Below are positions 22,015-33,464 of a stretch of DNA of 64,000 nt, piece by piece. The stretch lies in NCBI GenBank assembly GCA_028023455.1, contig JAQFVV010006828.1, positions 248,001-312,000 of the forward strand. The letters are read 5' to 3'. The translations under genes were made by a program, and so were the position numbers. Position 1 is the first letter of the stretch, and each line of letters begins with the position of its first letter. Under the pieces are notes generated by a model. That model was not told the DNA's origin. It did not search any database and saw only the letters and a program-made list of their open reading frames with translations. The stretch comes from Epiperipatus broadwayi (taxonomy: Eukaryota > Onychophora > Udeonychophora > Euonychophora > Peripatidae).

Positions 22015-23264
22015 ATATATATATTAAGTGGATGTGCATGCTTACACATATTTTTGCATATGAAATTTTAAGAAATAGCAACAAAAAAAATGACTGCAAC
22101 CTTTGTGTGAAATTCCACCTGGGGTATAATATTATGATGACATCGATATAATGTATCAAGGATTTATATTACTGGGATGGGGGTTGAAATTATTAAATAA
22201 TAAGATTTTAAGTACAAGCCATATCATTATACCTGTAATAACCGCAAAATGTAATATATGTTAAAAACATTTTTTTAATAATTAATATATATATATATAT
22301 ATTCCTAAATATTGGAAATAGCTTAGTTAATTAATTAAATATTTATGAAAATTGTAAAATCCACTTATTCAGTCAACATTATCTTCTTCTGACTAGATTT
22401 TGAGTGGGCTTAAAGTCATCTGGTTGTGCTGCTAGGGTTTCATGTCATCAAGGCATAGGTAAGGCGGCCTTTGTCAACTTCATGGCTGGTCAGAACTGGC
22501 ATGGTGACATCTTGGTGATTTGGGCAGGGAAAGGGCAGGTGCACTGGCTGGTTGTCTACCCCATTGTCATTGTGATGGAACTCATGGTGGATTGCTTCAT
22601 ATTTTTCTTTCTTGTTGGATGGATAATCACAGAAAATTCAGGATGTTATCATTCTGGCATTAATTAATTTTCCTTCTTGATGCTTTACCAAGTGACTTCC
22701 ATAGCCTAGTGCAATAATCCCATGGATAAGATGTTAAGGCTTCTTCAGCATTAATATTTCTCCACCTGATATTCTGAAAGATTAATTGTATCTTCAAGAA
22801 GTTATTAGTTCTTAAAAGAATTGCATAACCAATCTCTTATAGAGATATCAGCGATAGTTCTAATCCAATAAATTGTGTAAGAAAATGAATCTTGGGAGAA
22901 TTCTGGAGCCAAAGTAATGAACAAAATATGAAGAAAACAAAGACAATGAATCCCTCAGCACTGCCTAAAACCTATTGAACTCATTCATTTCAGTACCAAT
23001 TTAGATACCCCCCCCCCAGAAGTATGAATCAGTCAACCTTTTATTTGAGTTAATCACTTAGATCATAAACATTCCTTTTTATTTTCCCTTTCCTTTTGTT
23101 TAAACTCTGTATAACAGGATTTTAATACTTAGTTTTCATCTTGGATTCTCAGACCACTTGTTTTAACCGATATTAATTCAAAAGAATTTTTATTTTATTT
23201 AAGAAAAAAAATGACATCTTAATTACAATATTCATTAATAACAATTCTGCTTTTTTTATTACAG
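22015..23264. other. Non-coding sequence with a G+C-richer patch at 22390-22720
   Basis: The patch at 22390-22720 is visibly richer in G+C than its surroundings and could be an old repeat or a gene fragment. The 87-codon plus-strand frame in it (22404-22667) has no recognised motif. A C10 run lies near 23009. Confidence 0.4.
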
Positions 23265-23322
23265 ATTTTTACCAAAACAATCAAAATTCTTTGATTACAG
23301 ACCAAGATTACAAAGTTTTTAA
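23265..23322 (+). CDS. Candidate terminal exon (unidentified host gene)
   Basis: A good splice acceptor (pyrimidine-rich CTTTTTTTATTACAG, ending at 23264) is followed by a frame reading FLPKQSKFFDYRPRLQSF and a TAA at 23320. The one-base offset implies an intron phase in which the first base completes a codon. The peptide has a non-random, Lys/Arg/Phe-rich composition, unlike most chance frames here. No partner exon was found upstream and no function is recognised. Such a short exon could easily be chance. Confidence 0.2.
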
Positions 23323-25311
23323 AAAAGTAATTAAAAAAAATGCAAGTATGTTGGAACAATTACTTTAATTATATATTTTTTACCAATATGTTCCAACATG
23401 TGACCAATTTAATTAAAAAAGTTTGCTTTTCTCTATTTATGTGTTTCTCAGAGAAAATAAAAATATATAACCATAAAATTACATGTAAAATGAAAATATA
23501 CAAGAAAAGAAAAAGACAAAGAAAAAAAATACATGAACTCATTATACGCGTATGTGTTTGCATATGTTTCTTTATCAATTTTGCTGTTTCTTTTAACTGG
23601 TGTGTGTGAATATTATATTCCCAGACCCAACTTCCATTATTAATGTAACACATTTATATATTTGTTGTGCTTAATTATGATACAATTTATATATACAATT
23701 TTACCTATTATATATATATATATACCTGCTGTATTGCTCTTTACAGCAAACTTGTAAATGGACATTTGATAATGCTCAGCACAATATACATGTATGTATA
23801 TATATATCCACTACTCGAGATGGCCGAATATGCTGTAAGCTTGCTTTAGTAAATGATATTATTCTTCAATTTTATATAGGCATTTTTAAATTTTTGTAGT
23901 TTTATTCTCATGGATTTTTATTATTATACTTATGTTATTTGTGATTACATATATATATTGTACCATTTATTTACATATGGTACAAATATATTGACATTTG
24001 GGTAAAAGCTAAGGGAAAAAGTAAAGTTAGCGATCTTATTAAAAAGATGCAATTAATTTTTTTTTTACTTTAATATAATTTTTTTTAGAACATACAATGA
24101 AAGTTACATTTTACATTCGTATTTTTTTTATCCAATTAAATATAAAAGTAAAAATTGGAAAGAACAAAAGACACACAAATTACTAATCCAGATAAGCTAA
24201 AAGAAAAATCTTTTTAGCTAATTAAAGATGGCAGAAACACTTTATGAAAAGGAGAACTTAGTAACTAAAAAATACAAAAAAAAAAGCACAAGATTATCAA
24301 GATATAATTTTAACAAAAGCAAAAAGTATGCGCACAAGTCTAAAAATGGATTATGACTATAAAAGGTCAGAAAAACTTAAAACTGGGCCTTTGACTTTTC
24401 CTTGACTAACAGCTTCCATTACGTCTGGGATAAAGAAAATATCCTATCTTGGACCACTCTATGCAGGACTACTATTACTCATATGCTGAAGTGGATCATC
24501 ATGCAGAGTGAAACTGATGCATTTATAGATATCTTTCATCATATAGGTCACTCAGAACAAAACATCGAGTCTAGCCATTAGGACAGGCCAAGAAACTACA
24601 AGAATGTCAACAGAGGGAAACTAGTTAACTTCATTGAGCTCTTCAAAATGCATACTACAAAACTTACATGTAAGCTAAGATTATTCATATCCCGATTGTG
24701 ACTAAATTAAGTTTGTGCAAACCATTCTTCAATAAGCTTATAATATAATCCTGATAGAGATATTAAATTTTATTATTCAAGAGACTTTTGTTTACCTAAG
24801 AATTTTAATTAATTGATTCTTGTCTGGATTAGCATGTGTGCTCTTTCCAACTTATTAGTAATTTATCTTTAAATATTTTAATTTGTTAGAATAAAATATT
24901 TATTTCTAATATCAACTTTTCATTGTACATTATTAATGATAATTATTAAATTTATTAATGTTAGTTATTAGGATTTAAGTATAATTTATCTTTGCCAATA
25001 TTTGTTGACTAAGCTCCAGTATAACCTTATCTATGGTAAACTATGATCCAGTTTTCTTTGAAAATCATTTGCTTTTTTTATTTATTATGTGCGATTTGAC
25101 AGATTTTAGCAGATTTTTACATGAATCCTGGTGCCCTTATAAAAAGAAATAAAAAGCTGTTTCCATTGATAGCATAAGTCAAAACAATTCCTAGGTAGAG
25201 TTGATCATGAAATATAGTTACGTTTTTAGAAATAAGAGTAAAACATTCTTCTTTTTCATAACTTGATCAACTCATGCAGTTTATTGCATATAGAGACCTA
25301 GCCAGATGGAT
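23323..25311. other. Non-coding sequence with one unexplained open stretch
   Basis: 24381-24560 is open on the plus strand for 60 codons (AFDFSLTNSFHYVWDKENIL onwards). After one TAG it stays open to a possible splice donor at about 24670 (ACAT/GTAAGC). It matches no family I recognise. The remainder is A+T-rich, with TA runs near 23710 and 23800. Confidence 0.4.
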
Positions 25312-25319
25312 AAAAATGT

Positions 25320-25350
<31 letters not shown>

Positions 25351-25410
25351 ACATTTTTATATCAGTAGGCACATATATATATATATATATATATATATTG
25401 TGCCTACTGA
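25312..25410. repeat. Two adjacent TA-cored hairpins
   Basis: AAAAATGTTA...TAACATTTTT (25314-25357) and CAGTAGGCAC...GTGCCTACTG (about 25362-25411) each enclose a TA microsatellite. They are separated by a few bases, so the pair can form two cruciforms. Confidence 0.7.
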
Positions 25411-28400
25411 AATTAGAGATGTATTTCAGTATGTGGCAAGATGTCAGTCATATTTTTTTTCTTTTTGTTTGTATTTTGGATAATGGATATATTAAATTAT
25501 GAAATAGTAACTGTGTTATTTAATATTATTTGTTGTGTAAAATTATAAATTAACTTCATTCATTTAAAACAAAAAATGTAAATAATAAAGTATATAATTT
25601 GGATAAAATTATTTTTTTTGTTGTTTCATTTTTGTTACTGCATTAATGATAGTAAGGTATAAATAACACAAATAAATGTTTAATATTTTAGATATATTTG
25701 TCTTTTTTATTTGTATAGTAATACTGGGAGGTAAGTATAAAAATATATTTCCAATATAATATATTAAAAATATAGTGTAGATTGTTTATTGGTTGTTGAA
25801 ATGAAAAATAATATTGGTATTGTAAAAATGTAAATTTTTATTATATGTAATATTTCTAAAAATTAGTTAAATAATACTATTTTATTAGTTGAACACTAAT
25901 AGAAATAGCTTAATGAGTAAATATAGATAATTATAGTTATTCTGATGTCAATAAAGAAATCTTATAACTAGGACTGAAGAAATGTGTAGACTGAAGAAAT
26001 TTGAACAAAAACTTTTTTCTGTCTTTGTTTTAAACTGAAGCATGTATTACATGAATTTCTTTATTTACTCTAAAAGTATGTAATTTACAAATTAAAATGG
26101 AGAAATAAAAATTATCATTGACTCAGGTGGATTAATGATAAAATTTGATGGAAAATGACAAATTTATTATAAAAAGAAAAATCATAAAAAAAATTCTTTA
26201 CTACACAAACCATAAGAATATTTCATTCTTTAAAAATGGATTTCACTTATATTTTAAAAATGGAATACAAACATCAGAAGATGTACAAAAACCATATTTA
26301 TTTGCTTGCGTAATTTAATCAGATTGGTGGATCAAATTTTTATGAGATGTAAATCAGTTTAATTCTCATCATATTGCCATAGGAAAAGCTAGCATTTATT
26401 CATTCATTTTGATTTTAAATAATACTTGTGCATAAAAGGATGTCTCTTCATATTATCACAAATATAACATAGTGCTTACATGTTTAATGTCATATGAATC
26501 AAATAATTATTATCTGAAGGACTAATTTGAATCTATAAAAAATATCAGCATCAATAAAATGTACTTTAAATTTAAAGTTCTCACAATTCATTATATTGTC
26601 TCTGGACTAAAGACATACTAGTGGTTTTGTAATAGGAAATATAGACATTAGAACTGTAATGTGGTTATTAATTTATATTTATCATTAATATTGTTATATA
26701 TACATAGATATTTGTCTATTTCCATTTACAGTACAAAATTATTTATTAAGGAATAGTATATAGTTTTAAATTAATTAGTGATTTATTTACACATCAAAAA
26801 TGTAAGTGGGGTATGTTTTTCTTAAGTTTAACCTCATATCTTGTGGTATATTAATTGTTATTTCAATATTTCAAAACATTCATTATTTTATTGATTAATT
26901 TTAAAAATTAACTTCTAATATATTCTTATATTAGGAGCTCAAAAGATTACATCACAATAAGTATTTATTTTATTTTCTTTCTTTAATTGGTATTAATAAA
27001 TAAGCATATCTATATACATTTTTTGATTAATCAATAATTTATATAAACTATCTTATGTTTTAGGAAGTACAAACATTCCACAACATATATATGTTTAGTA
27101 TTTTTTATTAAATAATTGGAGATTGATAGTCAATTACATTCGTAAATATCAAATTAATGTCAATTAAGGATTTACTGTATATTCAATTATATCACATGTG
27201 CATATTGATTGTTTACAATCTATTCATTATCTTTATATATTTTTATTATATAATTAATACTTATTAATTAATAAATTTAAATTTAAATTAAATCAAATAA
27301 ACTTTTCTGATTATTGTTCAATAGTACAATATGAATTAATTAATTAATAACATTTGAGTGAGGACTGATAAATGATCTATATTGAAAAATTTATTCGAAA
27401 TAACTATATTATATAATCCAGTAATCAAATTACAGAATTGGTAAGTAATAATAGTTATATTGAGTTTGATAGTTATTATCTGACTAAACATAAACTTTAT
27501 ATGATAATCATAATTAAATATTTGCTTGATAACTAAATTATTATCAATTGAATAAATATTTAATTAGTCCATTGTTGATTATTAAGATCTTAATCTTATT
27601 CAATTAATGGAATGCTGATAATAATATGTTTTGTTCTGTCATAAGTGAGAATGATTTGCTTTAATTATGTTTAAATTTAATTCAGATGGATTGTCAACCC
27701 AATTATCTATTAAACTTTAGTATTAATACTTAATTATAATAAGTTCTAATAATTCTTTTTATATGTTTTAATTAATAATTTATTAAGCACATTATGTAAG
27801 TAATATATATAGCTATAACCTACTGTCTCATCCAGTTACATAGTCTTAAGATTATAGTCTTAATATATATTATTTTTATGTTTTAATTGTTATAATATAG
27901 AGTTTCAATAATTTAATTACAGGAAATTTAAAATAAGTTATATGAATAGTTAATTATATTTAAGCGAATATCCAATAAGAATCTGTTGTTTCTTTTATAA
28001 ATTGGTATGATTAGATATTACAGATTTGAGATTATCTAATAGGTTTATTGATATTATATCATTGTTAAGCATTTCCTTTTGTTATAACAACTAACTTAAT
28101 TGGCAAGACAATATAAGAATAAAGCATGGATTAGTTAATATAATTTATTATTTTTCATTTTATTATCTTTTATCTTGTTATAAATAGTGTGATTAGTAAT
28201 AATAAATTAATATTAAATTATAGCATGGATAAGTTAAATTAAGCTTTAAAATTAAATATTGGGTCATATATATATTTAGATATTATGAATATTGTCAACT
28301 TATAAGAGATATTAAAGCAGTTATTGTAACCATTCATGAATTGCTTTATTGGATATTACTATCTTTAAATTTTAGTATAAGTTTGTATTTTTGTAAGCAG

Positions 28401-28740
28401 TGTTTGGTTAATTGGGTACATTAGAACTTAGTTGTTTGATGATTTATTATTGGTTTCATTCAATTATAAATTAAATATATCTTGAACATATATCACTGTT
28501 TTGAGATGATGATATTTGATTTAACTGCTTTATTTTAATCTATTTTAAGTAAGGTTTGTATATAGGGTATATGAAGTGATGATCTTATTTGTTTTCTATT
28601 TATTTTAAGTGCTGTTTGAATCATGATGCTAAAATAACGATTGTCATTCACTATTTTGTTTTAGTGTAGTTGACAGTCAGATAGGTGATTAAATAAAGAA
28701 TTGTATTAGCTAGTGAATAATTAGTTATTGATTGGTATTC
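25411..28740. other. Very A+T-rich non-coding sequence
   Basis: Nothing coding was recognised. TTAATTAATAA-type simple sequence is frequent from 27200 to 28300. Confidence 0.55.
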
Positions 28741-28749
28741 ATTTATTTT

Positions 28750-29180
28750 ATTATATCATATTTATTCTGTTATGAATGATATTACTATTCACAGGATATT
28801 ATAAAATTAATATTTTTTATTTGAATTACATTTTATTCAGTTATAAATGATGCCCAACCTCAGAGATTATTTTCATTCTGTTAAATAGGTTGACCAACAA
28901 CAGAGCTATGTTTTATTCAGGTTATATTAGAGTTATTATTTCATTGCACATTTATGATCTGTTACAAATGTTACCTAAATAATTGGGGCTATAACAGAGG
29001 TTGGCATACCCTCATATTTATTCTATTACGAAAGATGCCATAATTTTCAAGGCATGATTAAACAGGATTACTCTTTTATGGTTTTATCATAGCTGATTTG
29101 TTATAAATAGTTACTAAATTTTTCCTCCATTAAAGGAAGAGTATACCATCATTTTTATTCTATTACAAATGGTGTTTTAA
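28750..29180. repeat. Degenerate, irregular repeat of a TTTATTCTRTTAYRAATG-like motif
   Basis: Variants of this phrase recur near 28757, 28832, 28958, 29018 and 29152, with weaker forms near 28872 and 29096. Spacing is irregular (about 55-85 bp). It may be an eroded tandem array. Confidence 0.35.
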
Positions 29181-29610
29181 CTTTAAAATATTGTCTAAAA
29201 CATGTAGGACAACCTTTTATCTCATTAAAATATATGTCTTACATTAATTTTAACTTACATTCTTAAATTTTTCATAATCGTACAATTGGCTATGTTTAAT
29301 AATAATAAAAAATTCAATCACTGTTTACTGGAGTTATGTTTTTATCATAGCCAATATTAAACGCATCCTGAAAAATAATTGACACTCCATTAAAAAAAAC
29401 CTGATATTTATTTAAACATCAACATAACATTCACTTTGATACTGAATGGAGATTGAATTACTGTAGTTGATAGGATATCAACTGTTTGAGATTGAATGAT
29501 TTTTTTCCCAGCATGCATTGCTACTTAAAATATTATAGAATAGAAAGCATAAGTTAAAATTAACATCTATAATATTATTACATATTTTTCTATTTAATTA
29601 TATATATAAA

Positions 29611-30079
29611 ACAAGTTATAAATTTTGTAACTTGCTTTTAAGCTTGCATTTTATGATCACTAGATGGAGCTTACCAATAGCTCTAAACAAGCTTTGTTTT
29701 TATAAGTGCTGAAGAGATAGAATTCAAAATCTCTATCGTTATCCCTATCTTCAGACCAGCTGGTTTTGAGCTTATGGCTCACATCAGTGAAGGGGTGGGA
29801 GTCTAGAAACTAGATCCAAAATACTAACTCAAAAATCAACACTTATAAACACGTTTCTCTCAATTTGAAAGCATGAATTTATCAGACACATAAATGTCCT
29901 CAAATCCAGCCTACCAAACCAGATAGCTATATGGGTCTGAAATCAGCTCAGTTTCACCATATAGTAATAGCCTCTGCAATATATAGCATTGCAAAAACAA
30001 GTTACAAATTTCGAACTTGTTTTTAAGCTTGCACTTATAAAAACAAAGCTTGTTTAGAACTATTGGTAAGCTCCATCTA

Positions 30080-30084
<5 letters not shown>
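29611..30084. repeat. Composite repeat: direct repeats plus inverted arms
   Basis: AACAAGTTA...AAGCTTGCA occurs at about 29611-29648 and again in direct orientation at 29997-30033. Inside and beyond, 29656-29709 and 30031-30084 are inverted copies of each other. They contain ACTAGATGGAGC and its complement GCTCCATCTAGT. The 29710-29996 interior has no coding capacity. The right end runs into a (TA)n tract at 30083-30118. Confidence 0.75.
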
Positions 30085-30118
<34 letters not shown>

Positions 30119-30121
<3 letters not shown>

Positions 30122-30712
30122 TATAGGCACATATAATTTTATCTAAAATTATATTATTAAAATAATCGTTCATAAAAGAAAAACATAAAATTAAACATTG
30201 AAGAGTTTATTGCAGTTTGTTTTAGAAAAGGATAAGAATCAAATAGCTTTCTAGTGTTAGTTTTGAAATAAAAAAGCTACAATTAATTAATCAGAAGGGG
30301 AGAGGGGTGTTTCGTTAGAGAAATTAAACTAAGGGTTATAAAAGGAAGTAAAGAGTTTTTATTAGTATTCGTAAAAATATAATTTAAAAAGTTAAAACAT
30401 ACAAATCTCTTTTCATTCAAGTTTAATTAAAGAAAAAATAATGTTAAAACTAAATAGTAAATTGTATTAAAAATATATGTGTGTATATATCTGCGATTGT
30501 CAACAATAGAATAAATGTTATTTTAAATAAATGAAAGTTAAAGAAGATTATCATTAAAAACACGGCAATGGTTATTAATTAATATCAAACAACATTTTTG
30601 CATGGCTATTACTAATTAAGCAATCTTCCAAAACATGTTTGTCAAATGATTATCACTGGAATTTGACAACAGATATTTTCCGGAGGATATTGAAAAGAAA
30701 ACACTTCATTGG
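30119..30712. other. A+T-rich non-coding sequence
   Basis: Nothing recognised up to the candidate promoter. Confidence 0.5.
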
Positions 30713-30746
30713 TATAAATACTGAATATTTTATTGGACAATCAGTT
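30713..30746 (+). promoter_or_regulatory. Candidate polymerase II core promoter (TATA + initiator)
   Basis: TATAAATA at 30713-30720 lies 30 bp upstream of the A in TCAGTTG (30741-30747), a good match in sequence and spacing to a TATA box with an initiator. The downstream sequence (30747-31490) could be a first exon or the R-U5 part of an LTR, with a possible splice donor CCTAG/GTAAAA at about 31094. No gene could be linked to it. Confidence 0.35.
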
Positions 30747-31898
30747 GAGACAAATCAGTTTACAAAGTAATTGAGTAGTGCAGTTCAGAAATTAATTGAA
30801 TCAGTTAACAAACAAAATGCAGTGTTGAGAAGATTTTGGGAATTCATGCCTCTCCACAGCCTAAAATGTCCGATGAAAACAGCAAGATCTGCCCGTGAAA
30901 TAATGTCAACGTAACAACTTAGAAAATCTCCGTCAGTATCTAATTGTCTTCAATAGTAATAATCATGAATAATAAGGAAACTCATCAAGGAAACGTCCCA
31001 GCCAGCTGGAAGCATTCATACTGGAACCATTCATACTGGAAGAAACAACAAACAAGAAGAAAACAAAGTGTTAAATCTACATTCAAAATCCTAGGTAAAA
31101 CATTTGCTTATTTTCGTTTATACTGTAATAGCCATTGCATTTCATTAATTCGTACGAATCTTTCAAGAGTCTAATTATATGAACTCTATATCATACATAA
31201 ATGAACTATTGATGTGTGTGATTAAATTTCAAATGCTATGTAGTCCTTTATTATCATTATTATGTGTGTGTGTGAGTTAATATGTGCGTGATCCTTATAT
31301 CAATATTATTAGTCAAAGTAGATAAATTCCCAGTGTTCTGTTATGAAAATATTCAAGAATATTTAAACTATTTAGAATGTTAATTTAAAATATGCGCGTG
31401 TTTTATTAGAAGTATAAAATGTTTAAATTTAGTAAATAAATGTTAGTTAATAAATTATCTTTCAAATTAAACTTTATTTGTCGGTCAATTCTTTTTTATC
31501 AATTCTTTTACCAAATTCTTTTATCAATCTCTTTTATAAATTCCTTTTACAATTCTTTTATCAATTCTTTTAACCACTAATGAAGTATAATCTATTAGTG
31601 ATTACAAACAGCTGAGCTAGTCATGGATTTAGGCGTTGAGTTAGTGGCCACTGTTCAAAGTATATTGTCTATTCTTTTAGTATTCTTTTAGAATAAGCAG
31701 CTGGTGCCCGTGGTTATACACAAACAAAAAAGTGCTTTGAATTTGGTGTTGAACTCAATAGCCGAGAAGAAGCTATGTACTGGAAATGTAACGCTAGTTA
31801 TATACTTTATAGCTATCGTTTGGGCATACATACTCTCCGAGTATATTCTTCTCTGCCTAAGAGACCAGTGTTTCTAATGCACATATTCGAACACGGTT

Positions 31899-31931
<33 letters not shown>
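30747..31931. other. Non-coding sequence between the candidate promoter and the RTE element
   Basis: It includes a 76-codon frame (30944-31174) with a short internal duplication (TGGAAGCATTCATACTGGAACC type, about 31008-31040) but no recognised domain. It also holds a degenerate TCAATTCTTTTA minisatellite (31485-31573) and a (TA)n run at 31903-31930 next to the RTE. Confidence 0.45.
31485..31573. repeat. Degenerate minisatellite, unit about 12 bp
   Basis: About six or seven imperfect copies of TCAATTCTTTTA occur in tandem. Confidence 0.7.
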
Positions 31932-31933
<2 letters not shown>

Positions 31934-33404
31934 ACATGCATTTAAATGTATGAAGAAAGGAAAGGCTCCAGGTAATGATGGAATTATAATTGATATATTA
32001 AAAGAAGCAGGTGAAGAAATAGAAAAAATTTTAGCAAAGTTATATACCAAATGTCTAAATGATAAAGATGTACCGGATGATTGGAAGAATGCAGTAATAA
32101 TATTAATATTTAAAAAAGGTGATAAAGAAGATATTAGAAATTACAGACCTATCAGCCTTTTATCAGTTTTATATAAAATTTTTACCAAGATAATTACTAC
32201 TCGTCTATAGAGAACATTGGATTTCCACCAACCAAGAGAACAAGCTGGATTTAAAAGTGCTTTTAGTACAGTAGATCATATCCAGGTATTGAGAGAAGTT
32301 ATAGAAAAGACAAATGAATATGAGTTGCCATTATGCTTAGGATTTGTAGATTATGAAAAGGCATTTGATTCTATAAACATTTCTTCAGTGATTAAAGCAT
32401 TAGATCATCAAGGTATAGATCCAGGATATTGTCATATTTTAAAGAATATTTATAAAAATGCAACAGCAACAATTACATTACAGAATGACACTGGGAAAGT
32501 CAACATTGAGAAAGGTGTAAGACAAGGTGACTCCATATCTCCAAAACTTTTTACAGCAGTGCTGCATGAAGTATTTTGTGGATTAAAATGGAAAACTAAA
32601 GGAGTGAAAGTAAATGGTGATTATTTAAGTCATTTAGATTTCGCAGATGATGTAGTTGTTCTTGCAAATAATGCTTCAGATCTGCAGGAAATGTTGCAGG
32701 AATTATCAGATGAAAGTAGGAAAGTAGGACTAAAGATAAATGTTAAAAAGACTAAAGTAATGTTTAATCGATTTGCTCAAAATATGAAAATAAAGATTGA
32801 TTATGATGAATTAGAAGAAGTTAACAGTTACAAATACCTTGGTCAGATTATTAATACAGATGGAAACATGATGGAGGAAATTAATCATAGAATTAAACTT
32901 GGTTGGAGTGCTTTTGGTAGAAATAACTTGATACTAAAAGGAAATATGCCTATGTGTTTGAAAAGGAAGGTTTTTAACAAATGTGTTTTACCAGTTCTTA
33001 CTTATGGATCTGAGACTTGGACACTTAATAGAAGAGCAATTCAGAGACTTCAGACCACTCAAAGGAGTATGGAGAGATGTATGTTGGGAGTAACAAGAAG
33101 AAATCGTACACGCAATGTATGGGTAAGAGAACAAACAGGTGTTACTGATCTCATTGAAAAAATTAAAAGATTGAAGTGGAGTTTGGCTGGACATATTCTT
33201 AGAAGAGATGATAATAGATGGACAATTGAAATTTTAAACTGGATTCCAAGAGATTGTAAAAGACCCAGAAAGAGACCACATGTGAGATGGATGGATGAAA
33301 TAAGAAAGTGTGCAGGGGTGATGTGGAGAAGAGAAGCTAAAGATCGGAGAAGGTGGATTAAACTTGGAGAGACCTTCATCCTGCAGTGGATTAATAATGG
33401 TTGA
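31932..33404 (+). pseudogene. RTE reverse transcriptase, 5'-truncated, one nonsense codon
   Basis: One reading frame of about 490 codons is broken only by a TAG at 32208-32210. It starts with [12 protein letters not shown], the region just upstream of RT block 1, followed by [21 protein letters not shown]. The first catalytic block FVDYEKAFDSI lies at about 32344-32376, VRQGDSISPKLF at about 32515-32550, and the catalytic FADD in HLDFADDVVVLANN at about 32632-32673. The C-terminal region has the classic RTE signature: RLKWSLAGHILRRDD at about 33169-33213, a W-P-R-basic linker, VRWMDEIRK, and a W...A.DR..W end near 33330-33400. The N-terminal APE endonuclease is absent. In the second copy the codon matching the TAG is CAG, so the stop is probably a single C-to-T change. 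Confidence 0.9.
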
Positions 33405-33410
33405 TAATGA

Positions 33411-33461
<51 letters not shown>
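31932..33461 (+). mobile_element. 5'-truncated RTE-type LINE (element C)
   Basis: It begins inside the coding region right after a (TA)n tract, so the endonuclease is missing. It ends with TGATAATGATGA running into a second (TA)n tract (33412-33460); a short simple-repeat 3' tail is normal for RTE elements. A second, more decayed copy of the same family lies at 56567-57820 on the other strand. No target duplication can be read because both ends are TA repeats. Confidence 0.85.

Positions 33462-33464
<3 letters not shown>

Noticed and set aside
22397-22458. Exon-like segment between CTAG and AG/GTAAGG splice-like sites
   Set aside because: All three frames contain stops within 62 nt, so it cannot be an internal coding exon.
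23340-23653. Overlapping open frames on both strands
   Set aside because: Low-complexity A+T-rich and Lys/Arg-rich or Phe/Ile-rich translations without motifs; mutual shadows.
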